Source: Leptothrix cholodnii SP-6
Lineage (GTDB): Bacteria; Pseudomonadota; Gammaproteobacteria; Burkholderiales; Burkholderiaceae_C
Direction of reading: 5' to 3'
NCBI RefSeq assembly: GCF_000019785.1
Contig: NC_010524.1
Coordinates: 3,584,001 to 3,648,000 of the forward strand
Length of the DNA stretch: 64,000 nt
Below, in pieces: positions 48,544 to 57,818 of the stretch (the stretch's first letter is position 1; each line of letters opens with the position of its first letter). The translations under genes and the position numbers were made by a program. Below the pieces are notes generated by a model that worked only from the letters and a program-made list of their open reading frames with translations, made no database searches and was not told where the DNA came from.

Positions 48544-51489
48544 TCAGCGACTCGCCTGGCCCGTCGGGCGCTGGTCGTCGACCGGCAGCAGGTGATTGGG
48601 CAAGGGCGCGACGCGCTGCTCCAGCGTGCGCGGATCGAGCAGCCGGGTCTCGCGATGGAGCTCGACCGGACGACCCAGCATCGCGCCGCCGTCACGTGTC
48701 AGCGGTCGCCACAGGAAATGGCCGGTGGCGTTGCTGGAGCGCGGCAGGAAGGTGTCGAAGGGAATCGACAGGGAAATGCCCTTGTCGAACGAACCTTCGC
48801 CGAACTGGGCGGCCGAGACATTGGTCTTGGTGGCGAACACCGCCATCGTCGTGCCGTTGTCGAAGGTCTTCTGCAGCGTCAGCGTGGCGCCGCGGTCGCC
48901 GGCGAGGTACTGGCCGACGTTGAGCCGGGTCGAGATACCCTGCCAGCCGGTGTCCCAGTACAGCGTGGCGTGGCCGGTCGAGACGGTGTAGTCGCGCCAG
49001 CGCAGGTCCTGGTGGAAGTCGCGCTGCCGCACCCGGTTGGCGTCGATGCCGAAGGCCCAGCGTGAGCCGTTGCGGCGGTACAGCCACTCGCCGCCGACTC
49101 CGCCGAACATCGACTCGAAGTAGCCGCCGTAGACGGCGTAGTACTGGTTGCCGGTCAGCACCCGCGCCTGCGACAGGGCCAGGCGCTCCAGCGTGACGCG
49201 CGAGGTCACCAGGTAGGAGCGCATGTCGGTGCGCACACGTGGCAACTGGCTGCTGCCATCGAAGGTGAAGCCGCCGTAGTTGTCGATCAGCCGCAGCCGC
49301 GCCTCCCCGTCGACCCGCCAGTCCGCCGGCAGGCTCAACCGGCCCCTCAGCGAGGCGCTGACGTCAAAGAGCACGAAGCCGTTCGGGCCACCGATGGTCT
49401 GGTGAAGGTCGATCGACGGACGCAGCGACAGCGGCTTCTGATCGCGCTGCGCCTCGGCCAGCGGCGCCGGTGCCGCGGGCAGCACCGCGTCGGCATCGAG
49501 GCGGCGCAACTGCACCGCATCGACGACGGTGTTGCTGCGTGGCGCCTCGGTCTGGCCTGCCATCCAGGGTTGTCGGTCGACCTCGGCCAGCAGCGCCGGC
49601 CGGCCCAGCACGTCGAACCGGACCTGCAGGCGCTCGACCTCGGCCGGTGCATCGCGGTGCAGCACCTGCAGCGACTTGTCGAGGCGATCGCGCAGATAGG
49701 GCGAATCGACGTCGGCGAATTCGGCGACCACGGTCGACGATGCCCGAGTGACGCCACGTGGCGCCCAGCCGGTCTGGAGCGACAGCTCGTCCAGCGTGGT
49801 CGCCAGTGCGGGCGCCTGGACCGGTCGCAGCGGGCTGACCCCGATCGGTCGCGGGTCGAGCAGCTTGGGCGTGTTCAAGTCGGCCATCGGCACGTGGAAA
49901 GCCAGGCCGAAGGCCAGCCGGTTGCCGCGCTGCAGCCCCAGGCTCAGGTCGACGGTCGGATTGAGCTGGTAGACCAGCCCGAGGTTGAGCGGCGACTTCT
50001 GCGGCTGTCGATTGGCCTGCGGTTCGGACTGGTAGTCGTTGCCATCGAGTTCGAGCTTGACCAGCAGGGGCCACGACGACGGCCTGAACTGCACGCCCCC
50101 GAACACCCCGACCGGGCCGCGGAAGAAGCGCGACCAGCCGATGGTGCCGCCCTGGCCGGTCAGCGTGCTGGCACCGGGTCGGTCATCGAAGCGCGCACTG
50201 ACGGCCGACAGCGGATTGCGCAGGTCGCGCCGCTGGCCCAGATAGCCCCAGCCCAGGCCGAGGCTGAAGTCAAGCCCGCCCCAGCGCTTGTTGGCCACCA
50301 GGTATTCGGAGCCGAACAGCCCGGTGCCCCCCATGTCGAGGATGCCGACCGACAGTTCGGGCGACCAGGCCCCCTCGCGCAGCAGGCGCAGCTTGGCGTC
50401 GATGCTCTTGTCCTTGTAGGACTGCTGGCCGGAGAAATTGACCGCGCCGTAGAGGCGGTTGGCAACGGCGGTGTAGCGGAAACCGATCTCGAGGTCTTCG
50501 AGCGGCTGCAGAAAGACATTGGTGCGGGTGTAGGGCCAGGTGCGCTGCAGGCTCAATGACAGCGCGCCCTCGGGCTGCATGCGCGCCGTCGGCGTCTGCA
50601 GCAGGCCGGTGAAGCCCCAGTCGCTCAGCGTCGGCGGATTGCGCACCGCCAGGTCCTGGGCCTGGCGACGCGCGGCGAGCTGCTCGTCGCTCGCCTCGAC
50701 CTGGCGCCAGACCGTGTCCGAGGCATCGGCAGCAGGATCGGCCTGCGGCCCCGCCCAGGCCAGCCAGGACGCCACGTCGGCGGCCAGTGCCGCATCGATC
50801 CCGGCCGGCGGAATCCAGACCAGCGCGCCCGGGGCCAGTTGCAGCGGCGGCTCGGTGTTCCAGGCCGCGACCCCGTGGCGCTGCACCCGACCGTCGGGCT
50901 GGATCACCCACACCCGGTCGGGCCGTGCCGACTGCGCGTCCAGGCAGGCATCGACCAGCTCGTGCACGCGGGCCGCTGCGCGCTGCGCGAGCACGCAGCG
51001 ACGGCCGTCGTCGGCCAGGACCTGCACCGTGCCCGGCCGGCCGGCCCAGCGCAGGCGGTCACCCGGCTGCAGCACCGGATCGCGCGCCGGATTGGCCTCC
51101 AGCCAGCGCGCGTCGAGCGCGGCCGTCAGCACCCGCCCGGTCGCCTCGCCGGCCTCGACCTGGGCGATCAGGCGATCGATGCCAGGCGTTGCCAGCCCGC
51201 TGCGGCGGCGTTCGCGCGCGACATCGGCCAGCCGCACCAGCAGGCGTTCACGCGCCTGCGCCTGCGCCGCTCTTTCGCTCTCGACCAGCCACATCAGGCC
51301 CAGGACATCGGCCCCGGCCAGTTCGTCGCGATGCTGGTTCAGCCAGGCACTGAGACGCTGGGGCGTCTGGATGGTCTGCTGCTGGACAGGCGTGGCACCG
51401 ACAGCCAGGGTCGTGCCACCCCAGACCAGCAGGCCACCGACACAGCAAGCACGCAGCTTGCGCAGCACAGGCGAAGGTTGCAGGATCAT
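48544..51489 (-). CDS. gfcD: Exopolysaccharide outer-membrane protein, GfcC-GfcD (YjbG-YjbH) fusion
   Basis: 981 residues. A signal peptide (ACCVGGLLVWGGTTLAVGA) precedes a GfcC-like domain (about 30-240; GDRLRWAGRPGTVQVLADDG and GALVWIPPAGID). A long YjbH beta-barrel-type domain follows (about 270-965; LSDWGFTGLLQTPTARMQPE, RLYGAVNFSGQQSYKDKSID, YYAVYGGYFESMFGGVGGEW). In E. coli these are two separate genes (gfcC/yjbG and gfcD/yjbH) in the group 4 capsule and yjb exopolysaccharide operons. Here both are in one reading frame. The stop faces the metH stop. Start ATG at 51489 is chosen for the signal peptide. Confidence 0.85.
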   Translation of the reverse strand: MILQPSPVLRKLRACCVGGLLVWGGTTLAVGATPVQQQTIQTPQRLSAWLNQHRDELAGADVLGLMWLVESERAAQAQARERLLVRLADVARERRRSGLATPGIDRLIAQVEAGEATGRVLTAALDARWLEANPARDPVLQPGDRLRWAGRPGTVQVLADDGRRCVLAQRAAARVHELVDACLDAQSARPDRVWVIQPDGRVQRHGVAAWNTEPPLQLAPGALVWIPPAGIDAALAADVASWLAWAGPQADPAADASDTVWRQVEASDEQLAARRQAQDLAVRNPPTLSDWGFTGLLQTPTARMQPEGALSLSLQRTWPYTRTNVFLQPLEDLEIGFRYTAVANRLYGAVNFSGQQSYKDKSIDAKLRLLREGAWSPELSVGILDMGGTGLFGSEYLVANKRWGGLDFSLGLGWGYLGQRRDLRNPLSAVSARFDDRPGASTLTGQGGTIGWSRFFRGPVGVFGGVQFRPSSWPLLVKLELDGNDYQSEPQANRQPQKSPLNLGLVYQLNPTVDLSLGLQRGNRLAFGLAFHVPMADLNTPKLLDPRPIGVSPLRPVQAPALATTLDELSLQTGWAPRGVTRASSTVVAEFADVDSPYLRDRLDKSLQVLHRDAPAEVERLQVRFDVLGRPALLAEVDRQPWMAGQTEAPRSNTVVDAVQLRRLDADAVLPAAPAPLAEAQRDQKPLSLRPSIDLHQTIGGPNGFVLFDVSASLRGRLSLPADWRVDGEARLRLIDNYGGFTFDGSSQLPRVRTDMRSYLVTSRVTLERLALSQARVLTGNQYYAVYGGYFESMFGGVGGEWLYRRNGSRWAFGIDANRVRQRDFHQDLRWRDYTVSTGHATLYWDTGWQGISTRLNVGQYLAGDRGATLTLQKTFDNGTTMAVFATKTNVSAAQFGEGSFDKGISLSIPFDTFLPRSSNATGHFLWRPLTRDGGAMLGRPVELHRETRLLDPRTLEQRVAPLPNHLLPVDDQRPTGQASR

Positions 51490-51530
51490 CGAATCGGTCT
51501 CAGGTCGGGGATGGCTCAAGGCAGCAGGGT

Positions 51531-52229
51531 TCAGGACGGCGCCCGGTCCAGCGTTTTCAGGTCGAGGCACCAGTCGGGCGCCAGGCACTGGCGGCTCCAG
51601 CGCACCCGCCAGCGCTCGCCTTCGCGGGCCAGCGCAAACCACTGGCGGTGCTGCCAGATGCGCCCGTCGGCCAGCGGGCTGCGCACGTCTTCCTGCACCC
51701 AGACCAGGCCTTCGCCGAGCCCGCTCACGGCCGGGATCGCGGCAGATGTCGGATCGACACGCCGCGACTCGATCTCATCGACCAGTCCGTAGCGGTAGCC
51801 CGGCATTTCGTCGCGACGGCGCTGCCACTGCAGCGGCCGGGGGCTGGCCAGCAGCGCGTCCCAGTCGGGTTGGGCGGGCGCCTGGCTGGAACGCCATTCG
51901 ATCGCCATGCCCAGCGCCTGTTCGAGCCGGCCATCGCGCAGCACCAGCAGTTCCCGGTCACCGCTGTACCAGTGCTCCTGGATCGGCGCGACCCGGCCTG
52001 GCGCCGTCAGCGCCAGCAGGCTGCGATAGCCCAGCACCAGGCGCAATGAACTCGCGCCTCGGTCGAGTTGCAGGTACTCGAAACGGGCGTCGGGCCGGGC
52101 CTGCGACTGGGTGGCAGAAGGCGCCGAGTCGAAGGTGCGATTGACGATCTGCCACGAGGCACTGGGCACGACCTCGCAGCCGGCCAGCAGCACGGCAACC
52201 AGCACGGAGCAGGCGAGACGCGGCGTCAT
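51531..52229 (-). CDS. gfcB: YjbF/GfcB family exopolysaccharide lipoprotein
   Basis: 232 residues. Lipobox LLAGC with the lipid-bearing Cys at residue 18. The body carries the YjbF/GfcB (YmcC) pattern, with RFEYLQLDRGASSLRLVLGY, GDRELLVLRDGRLEQALGM and GRIWQHRQWFALAREGERW. Its partners in E. coli are GfcA, GfcC and GfcD. It lies 41 bases before the GfcC-GfcD gene. A hairpin with a T-run lies 15 bases before its start codon. Confidence 0.85.
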   Translation of the reverse strand: MTPRLACSVLVAVLLAGCEVVPSASWQIVNRTFDSAPSATQSQARPDARFEYLQLDRGASSLRLVLGYRSLLALTAPGRVAPIQEHWYSGDRELLVLRDGRLEQALGMAIEWRSSQAPAQPDWDALLASPRPLQWQRRRDEMPGYRYGLVDEIESRRVDPTSAAIPAVSGLGEGLVWVQEDVRSPLADGRIWQHRQWFALAREGERWRVRWSRQCLAPDWCLDLKTLDRAPS

Positions 52230-52243
52230 GTGTGGATCCAGAC

Positions 52244-52267
52244 AAAAAAAATGCCCCTCGCGGGGCA
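52244..52267 (-). terminator. Intrinsic terminator between gfcA- and gfcB-like genes
   Basis: On the minus strand TGCCCC-GCGA-GGGGCA (52267-52252) runs into eight T residues (52251-52244). It lies after the small gfcA-like gene and 15 bases before the gfcB-like start, so most transcripts should end here unless read-through is regulated. Confidence 0.85.
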
Positions 52268-52291
52268 GGCTTGATCAGGAAGGGTTCCGGA

Positions 52292-52549
52292 TCAGCGGGT
52301 GGCGGTCGCAGTCGCGGTCGCGGCCGTCGAACCGCCGCCGCTGTCGGCGACAGCAGCCACCACCAGCACGCCAGCACCGACGGCAGCGATCGTGCCGACC
52401 GTGACGCCACCGACGACGGTGCTCAGGCCGGTGGTGCCAGTCGTCACCGTGGTGGTGGTGGTGGTAGCGCCACCTTGCGCCTGGGCGAAGGCCGAGGCCG
52501 ACGCCAGCATCGAGGCGCAGATCAGAACAGAACTCAGAACCTTGGACAT
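52292..52549 (-). CDS. gfcA: Small Thr/Ala-rich GfcA/YjbE-like secreted protein
   Basis: 85 residues. Signal peptide MSKVLSSVLICASMLASASAFAQ, then a Thr run (GGATTTTTTVTTGTTGLSTV), one hydrophobic stretch (TVGTIAAVGAGVLVVAAVA) and a low-complexity tail of Thr/Ala repeats. This matches E. coli GfcA/YmcD and YjbE, small threonine-rich envelope proteins of exopolysaccharide operons. The start at 52549 has GGGA six bases upstream; ATG 52561 is an alternative. It should be made in excess over the downstream proteins because of the terminator that follows. Confidence 0.78.
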   Translation of the reverse strand: MSKVLSSVLICASMLASASAFAQAQGGATTTTTTVTTGTTGLSTVVGGVTVGTIAAVGAGVLVVAAVADSGGGSTAATATATATR

Positions 52550-52712
52550 GTGATTTCCCATCTCTCGTGAATGAACCGGCACGCAGCGGCTGCTCAGCAG
52601 ACACCGCAACAGCCACCGCCAAATCCTAACAGCGGCTCGCGGCGATCACGAGCGCAAACCGTGCCACAAGCGCGCATCTGACGTCATTGCTGACACTTTG
52701 ACACAAGGTCGA

Positions 52713-52728
52713 CGTGATCGATGTCACG
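52713..52728. promoter_or_regulatory. CRP/FNR-like palindrome upstream of gfcA-like gene
   Basis: CGTGA-TCGATG-TCACG, 5-base arms around 6 bases, fits the CRP-family consensus TGTGA-N6-TCACA at eight of ten arm positions. It lies just past the proB stop and about 165 bases upstream of the gfcA-like start. Confidence 0.4.
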
Positions 52729-52736
52729 ACCGCGAG

Positions 52737-53855
52737 TCACACCAGGACCAGATTGTCGCGGTGGATGAGTTCGGCCTCGTTGGCATAACCGAGCAGGCCC
52801 TCGATCTGCGACGAAGGCTTGCGCGCGATCAGGCGCGCCTCGTTGGCTGCGTAATTGGCCAGGCCGCGGGCGATCTCGATGCCCTTTTGCGAGCGCACCG
52901 CGATCACGTCGCCGCGCACGAAGTCGCCCTGCACCTCGACCACGCCGATCGGCAGCAGGCTCTTGCCTTCGTCGCGCAGCTTGAGCAGCGCGCCGTCGTC
53001 GACCCGCACCGAGCCCTTGAGCTGCAGGTGGTCGGCCATCCACTGCTTGCGCGCCGCCACCTTGGGCGTGCTGGCGATCAGCAGGGTGCCGATGGCCTCG
53101 CCGTCGACCAGACGCAGCAGCGCATCCTTCTCGCGGCCCCAGGCGATCACGGTGGAGGCACCACTGCCGGCAGCCCGCTTCGCAGCGAGGATCTTGGTAA
53201 TCATGCCGCCCTTGCCGATGCTCGAACCGGCGCCGCCAGCCATCTGCTCGAGTTCGGGCGTGCCGGCCTCGGCCTCGTGGATGAACTGCGCATTCGGGTC
53301 CTTGCGCGGGTCGGCCGAATACAGCCCACGCTGATCGGTGAGGATGACCAGGGCGTCGGCATCGACCAGGTTGGCCACCAGCGCGCCCAGCGTGTCGTTG
53401 TCGCCGACCTTGATCTCGTCGGTCACGACGGTGTCGTTCTCGTTGATGACCGGCACCACGCCCAGACCGAGCAGCGTCAGCAGCGTCGAGCGGGCGTTGA
53501 GATAGCGCTCACGGTCAGCCAGGTCGGCGTGGGTCAGCAGCACCTGGGCGCTGCCCAGGCCTTGTTCGCGCAGGCTGGTTTCGTAGACCTGCGCCAGGCC
53601 CATCTGGCCGACAGCGGCGGCGGCTTGCAACTCGTGCAACTCTTTCGGCCGGGTCGACCAGCCCAGGCGTTTCATGCCTTCGGCGATGGCACCGGACGAC
53701 ACCATCACGACCTCGCGGCCCTGGCGCACCAGCGCGGCGAGTTGCACACACCAGGCGTTGATCGCCTCGGCGTCGAGGCCGCGGCCCTCGTTGGTCACCA
53801 GGCTCGAACCGACCTTGACGACGATGCGGCGGGCGTTTTTCAGAACATCACTCAT
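52737..53855 (-). CDS. proB: Glutamate 5-kinase
   Basis: 372 residues. The amino acid kinase domain (about 1-260) has [62 protein letters not shown]-terminal PUA domain (about 280-370) includes [20 protein letters not shown]. It makes gamma-glutamyl phosphate, the first step of proline synthesis. It follows obgE by 53 bases in the classic rplU-rpmA-obgE-proB order. Confidence 0.97.
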
Positions 53856-53908
53856 GGCGCGATTGTCGCGTGAGCCGGGTGCCGTGCAGGCACCCGCGCC
53901 GCAGGGTT

Positions 53909-55018
53909 TCAGCGAAAACGTGGGTCGTCGCGATCCGGCGCAGGGGCCGCCTCGCTCAGGTCCTCGTTGGTGGTGAAGCGCGGATCGGGCACTTCCTCGG
54001 GCTGCTCCTGCAGCGATGCCACATGGCTGTAGATCGCGTGGATCAGGCCCTGGCAGCCTTCACGGGTCAGGGCCGAGATCTCGAAGACAGGGCCCTTCCA
54101 GCGCATCCGCTTGACGAAGTCCTTGACCAGCGCGGCACGCTGCTCGACCGGCACCATGTCGAGCTTGTTGAGCACCAGCCAGCGCGGCTTTTCATACAGC
54201 GCCGGGTCGTACTTCTTGAGCTCCTTGACGATCGCCTTGGCCTGCGCAACCGGGTCGACGTTGTCGTCGAACGGTGCCATGTCGATCATGTGCAGCAGCA
54301 CGCGGGTGCGCTGCAGGTGGCGCAGGAAGCGATGACCGAGACCGGCCCCTTCGGAGGCACCCTCGATCAGGCCGGGGATGTCGGCCACCACGAAGCTCTG
54401 GCTCGGGCCCACGCGCACCACGCCCAGGTTGGGATGCAGCGTGGTGAACGGGTAGTCGGCGATCTTCGGGCGGGCGTTGGAGATGGCGGCGATCAGCGTC
54501 GACTTGCCGGCGTTGGGCATGCCCAGCAGGCCGACATCGGCCAGCACGCGCAATTCGAGCTTCAGGTTCTTGACCTCGCCGGGCCAGCCGGGCGTCTTCT
54601 GACGCGGCGCGCGGTTGGTGCTGGTCTTGTAGTGCAGGTTGCCGAAACCACCGTCGCCGCCCTTGGCGAGCAGGATCTTTTCATCGTGCACCAGCAACTC
54701 GGCGATCTTCTCGCCGGTTTCGGTGTCGGTGATGATGGTGCCGACCGGCACGCGCAGCACGATGTCCTCGCCGGCCGCGCCGAACTGGTCGGAACCGCGG
54801 CCGGCCTCGCCGTTGCGGGCCGTGTAGCGCCGGATGTAGCGGAAGTCGATCAGCGTGTTCAGATTGCGATCACCGACCACGAAGATGTTGCCGCCATGCC
54901 CGCCGTTGCCGCCGTCGGGGCCGCCGAAGGGGATGAACTTCTCGCGCCGGAAGCTGGCGCAGCCTGCACCACCGTTGCCGGCCGTCACATCGATGGTGAC
55001 TTCGTCGACGAATTTCAT
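53909..55018 (-). CDS. obgE: GTPase ObgE/CgtA
   Basis: 369 residues. Glycine-rich OBG domain ([37 protein letters not shown]) covers the first 158 residues. The GTPase domain has G1 [10 protein letters not shown]3 [10 protein letters not shown]4 LNKLDMV and G5 SALT. It associates with the 50S subunit and links ribosome assembly to growth and stress. The start at 55018 follows AAGGGG. A terminator lies between rpmA and this gene. Confidence 0.97.
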
Positions 55019-55063
55019 GGATACCCCTTCAGAACAATAGATCGCCGATCGGCGCGCCAAAGC

Positions 55064-55087
55064 AAAAAGCCCCGGCGCGCCGGGGCT
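55064..55087 (-). terminator. Intrinsic terminator/attenuator after rpmA
   Basis: On the minus strand AGCCCCGGCGCGCCGGGGCT (55087-55068) is a perfect 20-base palindrome followed by TTTT. It sits between rpmA and obgE and probably lowers obgE-proB expression relative to the ribosomal protein genes. Confidence 0.85.
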
Positions 55088-55107
55088 TCACACGCGATGG
55101 ATCGCGC

Positions 55108-55365
55108 TCAGACCGGCGTGACGAACACCGTCTTGCGGTTCGACGCGCCCTTGACGTCGAACGAGATGGTGCCATCGACCAACGCGAACAGCGTGTGATC
55201 GCGACCCATGCCGACGTTGGTGCCGGCGTGGAACCGGGTGCCACGTTGGCGCACGATGATCGAGCCTGCGCTCACCATCTGGCCGCCGTAAGCCTTCACA
55301 CCGAGCATTTTCGGTTGGGAGTCACGGCCGTTCCGTGTGGAACCGCCGCCTTTTTTCTGTGCCAT
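55108..55365 (-). CDS. rpmA: 50S ribosomal protein L27
   Basis: 85 residues. The N-terminus [20 protein letters not shown] and [27 protein letters not shown] (read in two parts) are diagnostic. The flexible tail reaches the peptidyl transferase centre. There is no Firmicutes-like N-terminal extension. It is 30 bases after rplU. Confidence 0.98.
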   Translation of the reverse strand: MAQKKGGGSTRNGRDSQPKMLGVKAYGGQMVSAGSIIVRQRGTRFHAGTNVGMGRDHTLFALVDGTISFDVKGASNRKTVFVTPV

Positions 55366-55395
55366 GTTTCAGCTCCTGAATCGAAGACGGCGGGC

Positions 55396-55707
55396 TCAGC
55401 CCAGCACCGCGCTGATTTGCAGCTCGGTGAAGTTCTGGCGGTGACCTTGCCGCTTTTGGTAGTGCTTGCGACGGCGCATCTTGAAGATGCGGACCTTGTC
55501 GTGCCTGCCTTGCGCCAACACAGTGGCCGTTACAGTTGCGCCTTCAACCAAGGGCGTGCCGATTTTCAGATCCGCGCCGCTTCCGAGCGCGAGAACCTGG
55601 TCGATCACGATCTCTTGGCCAACTTCCGCAGCAATCTGTTCTACTTTAATTTTTTCGCCAGCAGCAACCTTGTATTGCTTGCCACCGGTTTTTATGACCG
55701 CGTACAT
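55396..55707 (-). CDS. rplU: 50S ribosomal protein L21
   Basis: 103 residues. [20 protein letters not shown] and the C-terminal [18 protein letters not shown] are diagnostic for L21, which binds 23S rRNA. It is the first gene of the rplU-rpmA-obgE-proB unit and diverges from ispB, as in many betaproteobacteria. Confidence 0.98.
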   Translation of the reverse strand: MYAVIKTGGKQYKVAAGEKIKVEQIAAEVGQEIVIDQVLALGSGADLKIGTPLVEGATVTATVLAQGRHDKVRIFKMRRRKHYQKRQGHRQNFTELQISAVLG

Positions 55708-55900
55708 ATCAGCCTTTCATACTCAAAGAACATCCCCGCGCAAAGCAAGCCGCCCTTGGCCGCTTCACGCGAAGCCCAAGAGTCTAGCACAGTTGACCGA
55801 CGCGTCTTTTATCCGACCGGCGAGCGGCGCCATGGTGCCTCCGCGCAACGGGCTTGATCACCGCAAGAAGCTCGCAGGAAACCGGCCGTGACGCAGTTCC

Positions 55901-55906
55901 TATAAT
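55901..55906 (+). promoter_or_regulatory. Putative -10 box of ispB
   Basis: TATAAT, an exact consensus -10, lies 49 bases before the ispB ATG in an otherwise GC-rich region. No clear -35 is visible at 17 bases. Confidence 0.5.
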
Positions 55907-55954
55907 TGCCGCATTCGACACTGGTTCTGTGCCAGCGTCACGGAACGCCACGAC

Positions 55955-56977
55955 ATGCGGCGACTTGCCAACACACACCGCCCACTCGTGAGCCTAGCCT
56001 CCCCAGAATCGAACACGTCCACTCCTGCAGCCTTGATGGCCGCGGAGATGGCACAAGTCGACGCCGTGATTCACCGTCGCCTCGCCTCCGAGGTCGCGCT
56101 GATCAACCAGATCTCGCACTACATCGTCAGTGCCGGCGGCAAACGCATCCGGCCGTTGCTGGTGCTGCTGTTCGCCCGAGCACTCGATTTCGACGGACCC
56201 GAGCGCTTCGAGATGGCCGCGACGGTCGAGTTCATCCACACCGCCACGCTGCTTCACGACGACGTCGTCGACGAATCCGACCTGCGCCGCGGCCGCAAGA
56301 CCGCCAACGCGATCTTCGGCAACGCCGCCAGCGTGCTGGTGGGCGATTTCCTGTATTCGCGTGCCTTCCAGATGATGGTGTCTGTGAACCGTCTGCGGGT
56401 GCTCGACGTGCTGGCAGATGCCACCAACGTGATCGCCGAGGGCGAGGTGCTGCAGCTGCTCAACATGCACGACCCCGACATCAGCATCGAGGCCTACCTG
56501 CGCGTGATCCGCTACAAGACGGCCAAGCTTTTCGAAGCCAGCGCCCGCACCGGCGCCGTGCTGGCCGGCGTCAGCGCACCGCTCGAAGACAGCTGCGCGT
56601 CATACGGCCGCTGCCTCGGGACCGCCTTCCAGTTGATCGACGATCTGCTCGACTACGAAGGCGCCACCGCCCAATTGGGCAAGAACGTGGGCGACGACTT
56701 GCGCGAGGGCAAGCCGACCATGCCCCTGCTGCTGGCGATGCAGCACGGCAGCAGCACACAGCGCGATCTGATCCGCCATGCAATCGAGCACGGCGAGGTC
56801 GAGCGCCTGCCTGAAATCATCGAGATCGTGCGCAGCACAGGCGCACTGGAAGCCACTCGCCAGGCCGCCAGGGATGAAGCCAACAAGGCTCGTGCACATC
56901 TTTCTTCTCTACCCTCTTCCCAGTTCAAGGAAGCACTGTTATACTTATGTGCTCAGTCTGTTGAAAGAAGTTCTTAA
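55955..56977 (+). CDS. ispB: Octaprenyl (polyprenyl) diphosphate synthase
   Basis: 340 residues. Trans-prenyltransferase with the first aspartate-rich motif LLHDDVVDESD and the second DDLLDYEGA; GGKRIRPLLVLL and GDFLYSRAFQMM also match. It builds the side chain of ubiquinone (C40 in most proteobacteria). The start is uncertain: ATG at 55955 gives an 11-residue basic tail before VSLASPES, while GTG at 55988 fits the family start as well; neither has a good ribosome site. The gene diverges from rplU and is followed by tRNA-Pro. Confidence 0.94.
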   Translation: MRRLANTHRPLVSLASPESNTSTPAALMAAEMAQVDAVIHRRLASEVALINQISHYIVSAGGKRIRPLLVLLFARALDFDGPERFEMAATVEFIHTATLLHDDVVDESDLRRGRKTANAIFGNAASVLVGDFLYSRAFQMMVSVNRLRVLDVLADATNVIAEGEVLQLLNMHDPDISIEAYLRVIRYKTAKLFEASARTGAVLAGVSAPLEDSCASYGRCLGTAFQLIDDLLDYEGATAQLGKNVGDDLREGKPTMPLLLAMQHGSSTQRDLIRHAIEHGEVERLPEIIEIVRSTGALEATRQAARDEANKARAHLSSLPSSQFKEALLYLCAQSVERSS

Positions 56978-56992
56978 AAATCAACAGCAAAT

Positions 56993-57069
56993 CGGGGTGT
57001 AGCTTAGCCTGGTAGAGCGCTACGTTCGGGACGTAGAGGCCGGAGGTTCGAATCCTCTCACCCCGACCA
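56993..57069 (+). tRNA. tRNA-Pro (anticodon CGG)
   Basis: 77 bases with encoded CCA. Acceptor arms CGGGGTG and CACCCCG pair fully, the anticodon stem CTACG/CGTAG encloses loop TTCGGGA, giving anticodon CGG for the CCG codon. The T-arm reads GGAGGTTCGAATCCTC. It reads the commonest Pro codon of a GC-rich genome. An intrinsic terminator follows. Confidence 0.97.
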
Positions 57070-57097
57070 GAAATTATCCTTGCAGCCCAAGGATGCA

Positions 57098-57122
57098 CAA
57101 AGCCCCACTCGCTGGGGCTTTG
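57098..57122 (+). terminator. Intrinsic terminator after tRNA-Pro
   Basis: CAAAGCCCCA-CTCGC-TGGGGCTTTG has 10-bp perfect arms, followed by TCGTTTCC. It is 29 bases past the tRNA. Confidence 0.8.
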
Positions 57123-57191
57123 TCGTTTCCGAGCCGGGTATCTTGTCCACTTCCATTACGCTGATGCGCATGCACAACAAGATGGAATCTC

Positions 57192-57470
57192 ATGGCTGAG
57201 ACTGTCCTGCGACTCGAGATCCGCGGCGTGGTGCAGGGTGTCGGCTACCGGTGGTCGATGGTCGAGGAGGCCCGAAGGCTGGGCGTATGCGGCTGGGTGC
57301 GCAATCGTCGCGACGGATCGGTCGAGGCGATGGTGGCAGGCCCGGCGGAAGCGGTCGATCGGATCGTCGAATGGGCACGTCACGGCCCGACCTCAGCGGT
57401 GGTTTCGGGACTCGATGTCATGGCCGGCGAGGGCCGTTTCAGCTCGTTCGATCCATGGCCGACGCAATAG
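57192..57470 (+). CDS. acyP: Acylphosphatase
   Basis: 92 residues. The catalytic Arg is in IRGVVQGVGYRW and the catalytic Asn in CGWVRNRRDGSVEA, with the family ending FSSFDPWP. It hydrolyses acyl phosphates such as carbamoyl or acetyl phosphate in the cytoplasm. The next gene begins 16 bases before its stop in another frame, so the two are translationally coupled. Confidence 0.95.
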   Translation: MAETVLRLEIRGVVQGVGYRWSMVEEARRLGVCGWVRNRRDGSVEAMVAGPAEAVDRIVEWARHGPTSAVVSGLDVMAGEGRFSSFDPWPTQ

Positions 57471-57715
57471 TCGAACGTCAGGCAACCGGGCGACTGCCGG
57501 ACATCGACACTCGTCGCTGCACGGGCTGCGGTTGGTGCGTCGCCGCGTGCGACGCGCTGCACCTGCTGAGCCTCGAGACCGTCGGCGGGAAGAAGTCGTC
57601 GGTGCTGCACGAACCGGACCGGTGCACGGGCTGCAGCGCTTGCGCCGTGAAATGCCCGTTCCATGTCATCACCATGAAAAAACCGACCGCAACGGGACGA
57701 TTGCCGCAGGACTGA
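57455..57715 (+). CDS. 2[4Fe-4S] ferredoxin
   Basis: 86 residues. Two full [4Fe-4S] motifs are present, RRCTGCGWCVAACDA and DRCTGCSACAVKCPF, with the second Cys cluster followed by a short basic tail. It is a small soluble electron carrier. The ATG at 57455 lies within the end of acyP, overlapping it by 16 bases. The partner enzyme is not evident nearby. Its insertion between acylphosphatase and a zinc-ribbon protein gives no function. Confidence 0.88.
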   Translation: MADAIVERQATGRLPDIDTRRCTGCGWCVAACDALHLLSLETVGGKKSSVLHEPDRCTGCSACAVKCPFHVITMKKPTATGRLPQD

Positions 57716-57818
57716 TCGCCATGCCCTTGAACCGCTCGTCCGCGGGGCTTGGCGATGAGCGACACCCCGACGCGGGGACTGTTGCGGCAGCAAGGCCCCG
57801 ATCGCCTACCATCCGAAC

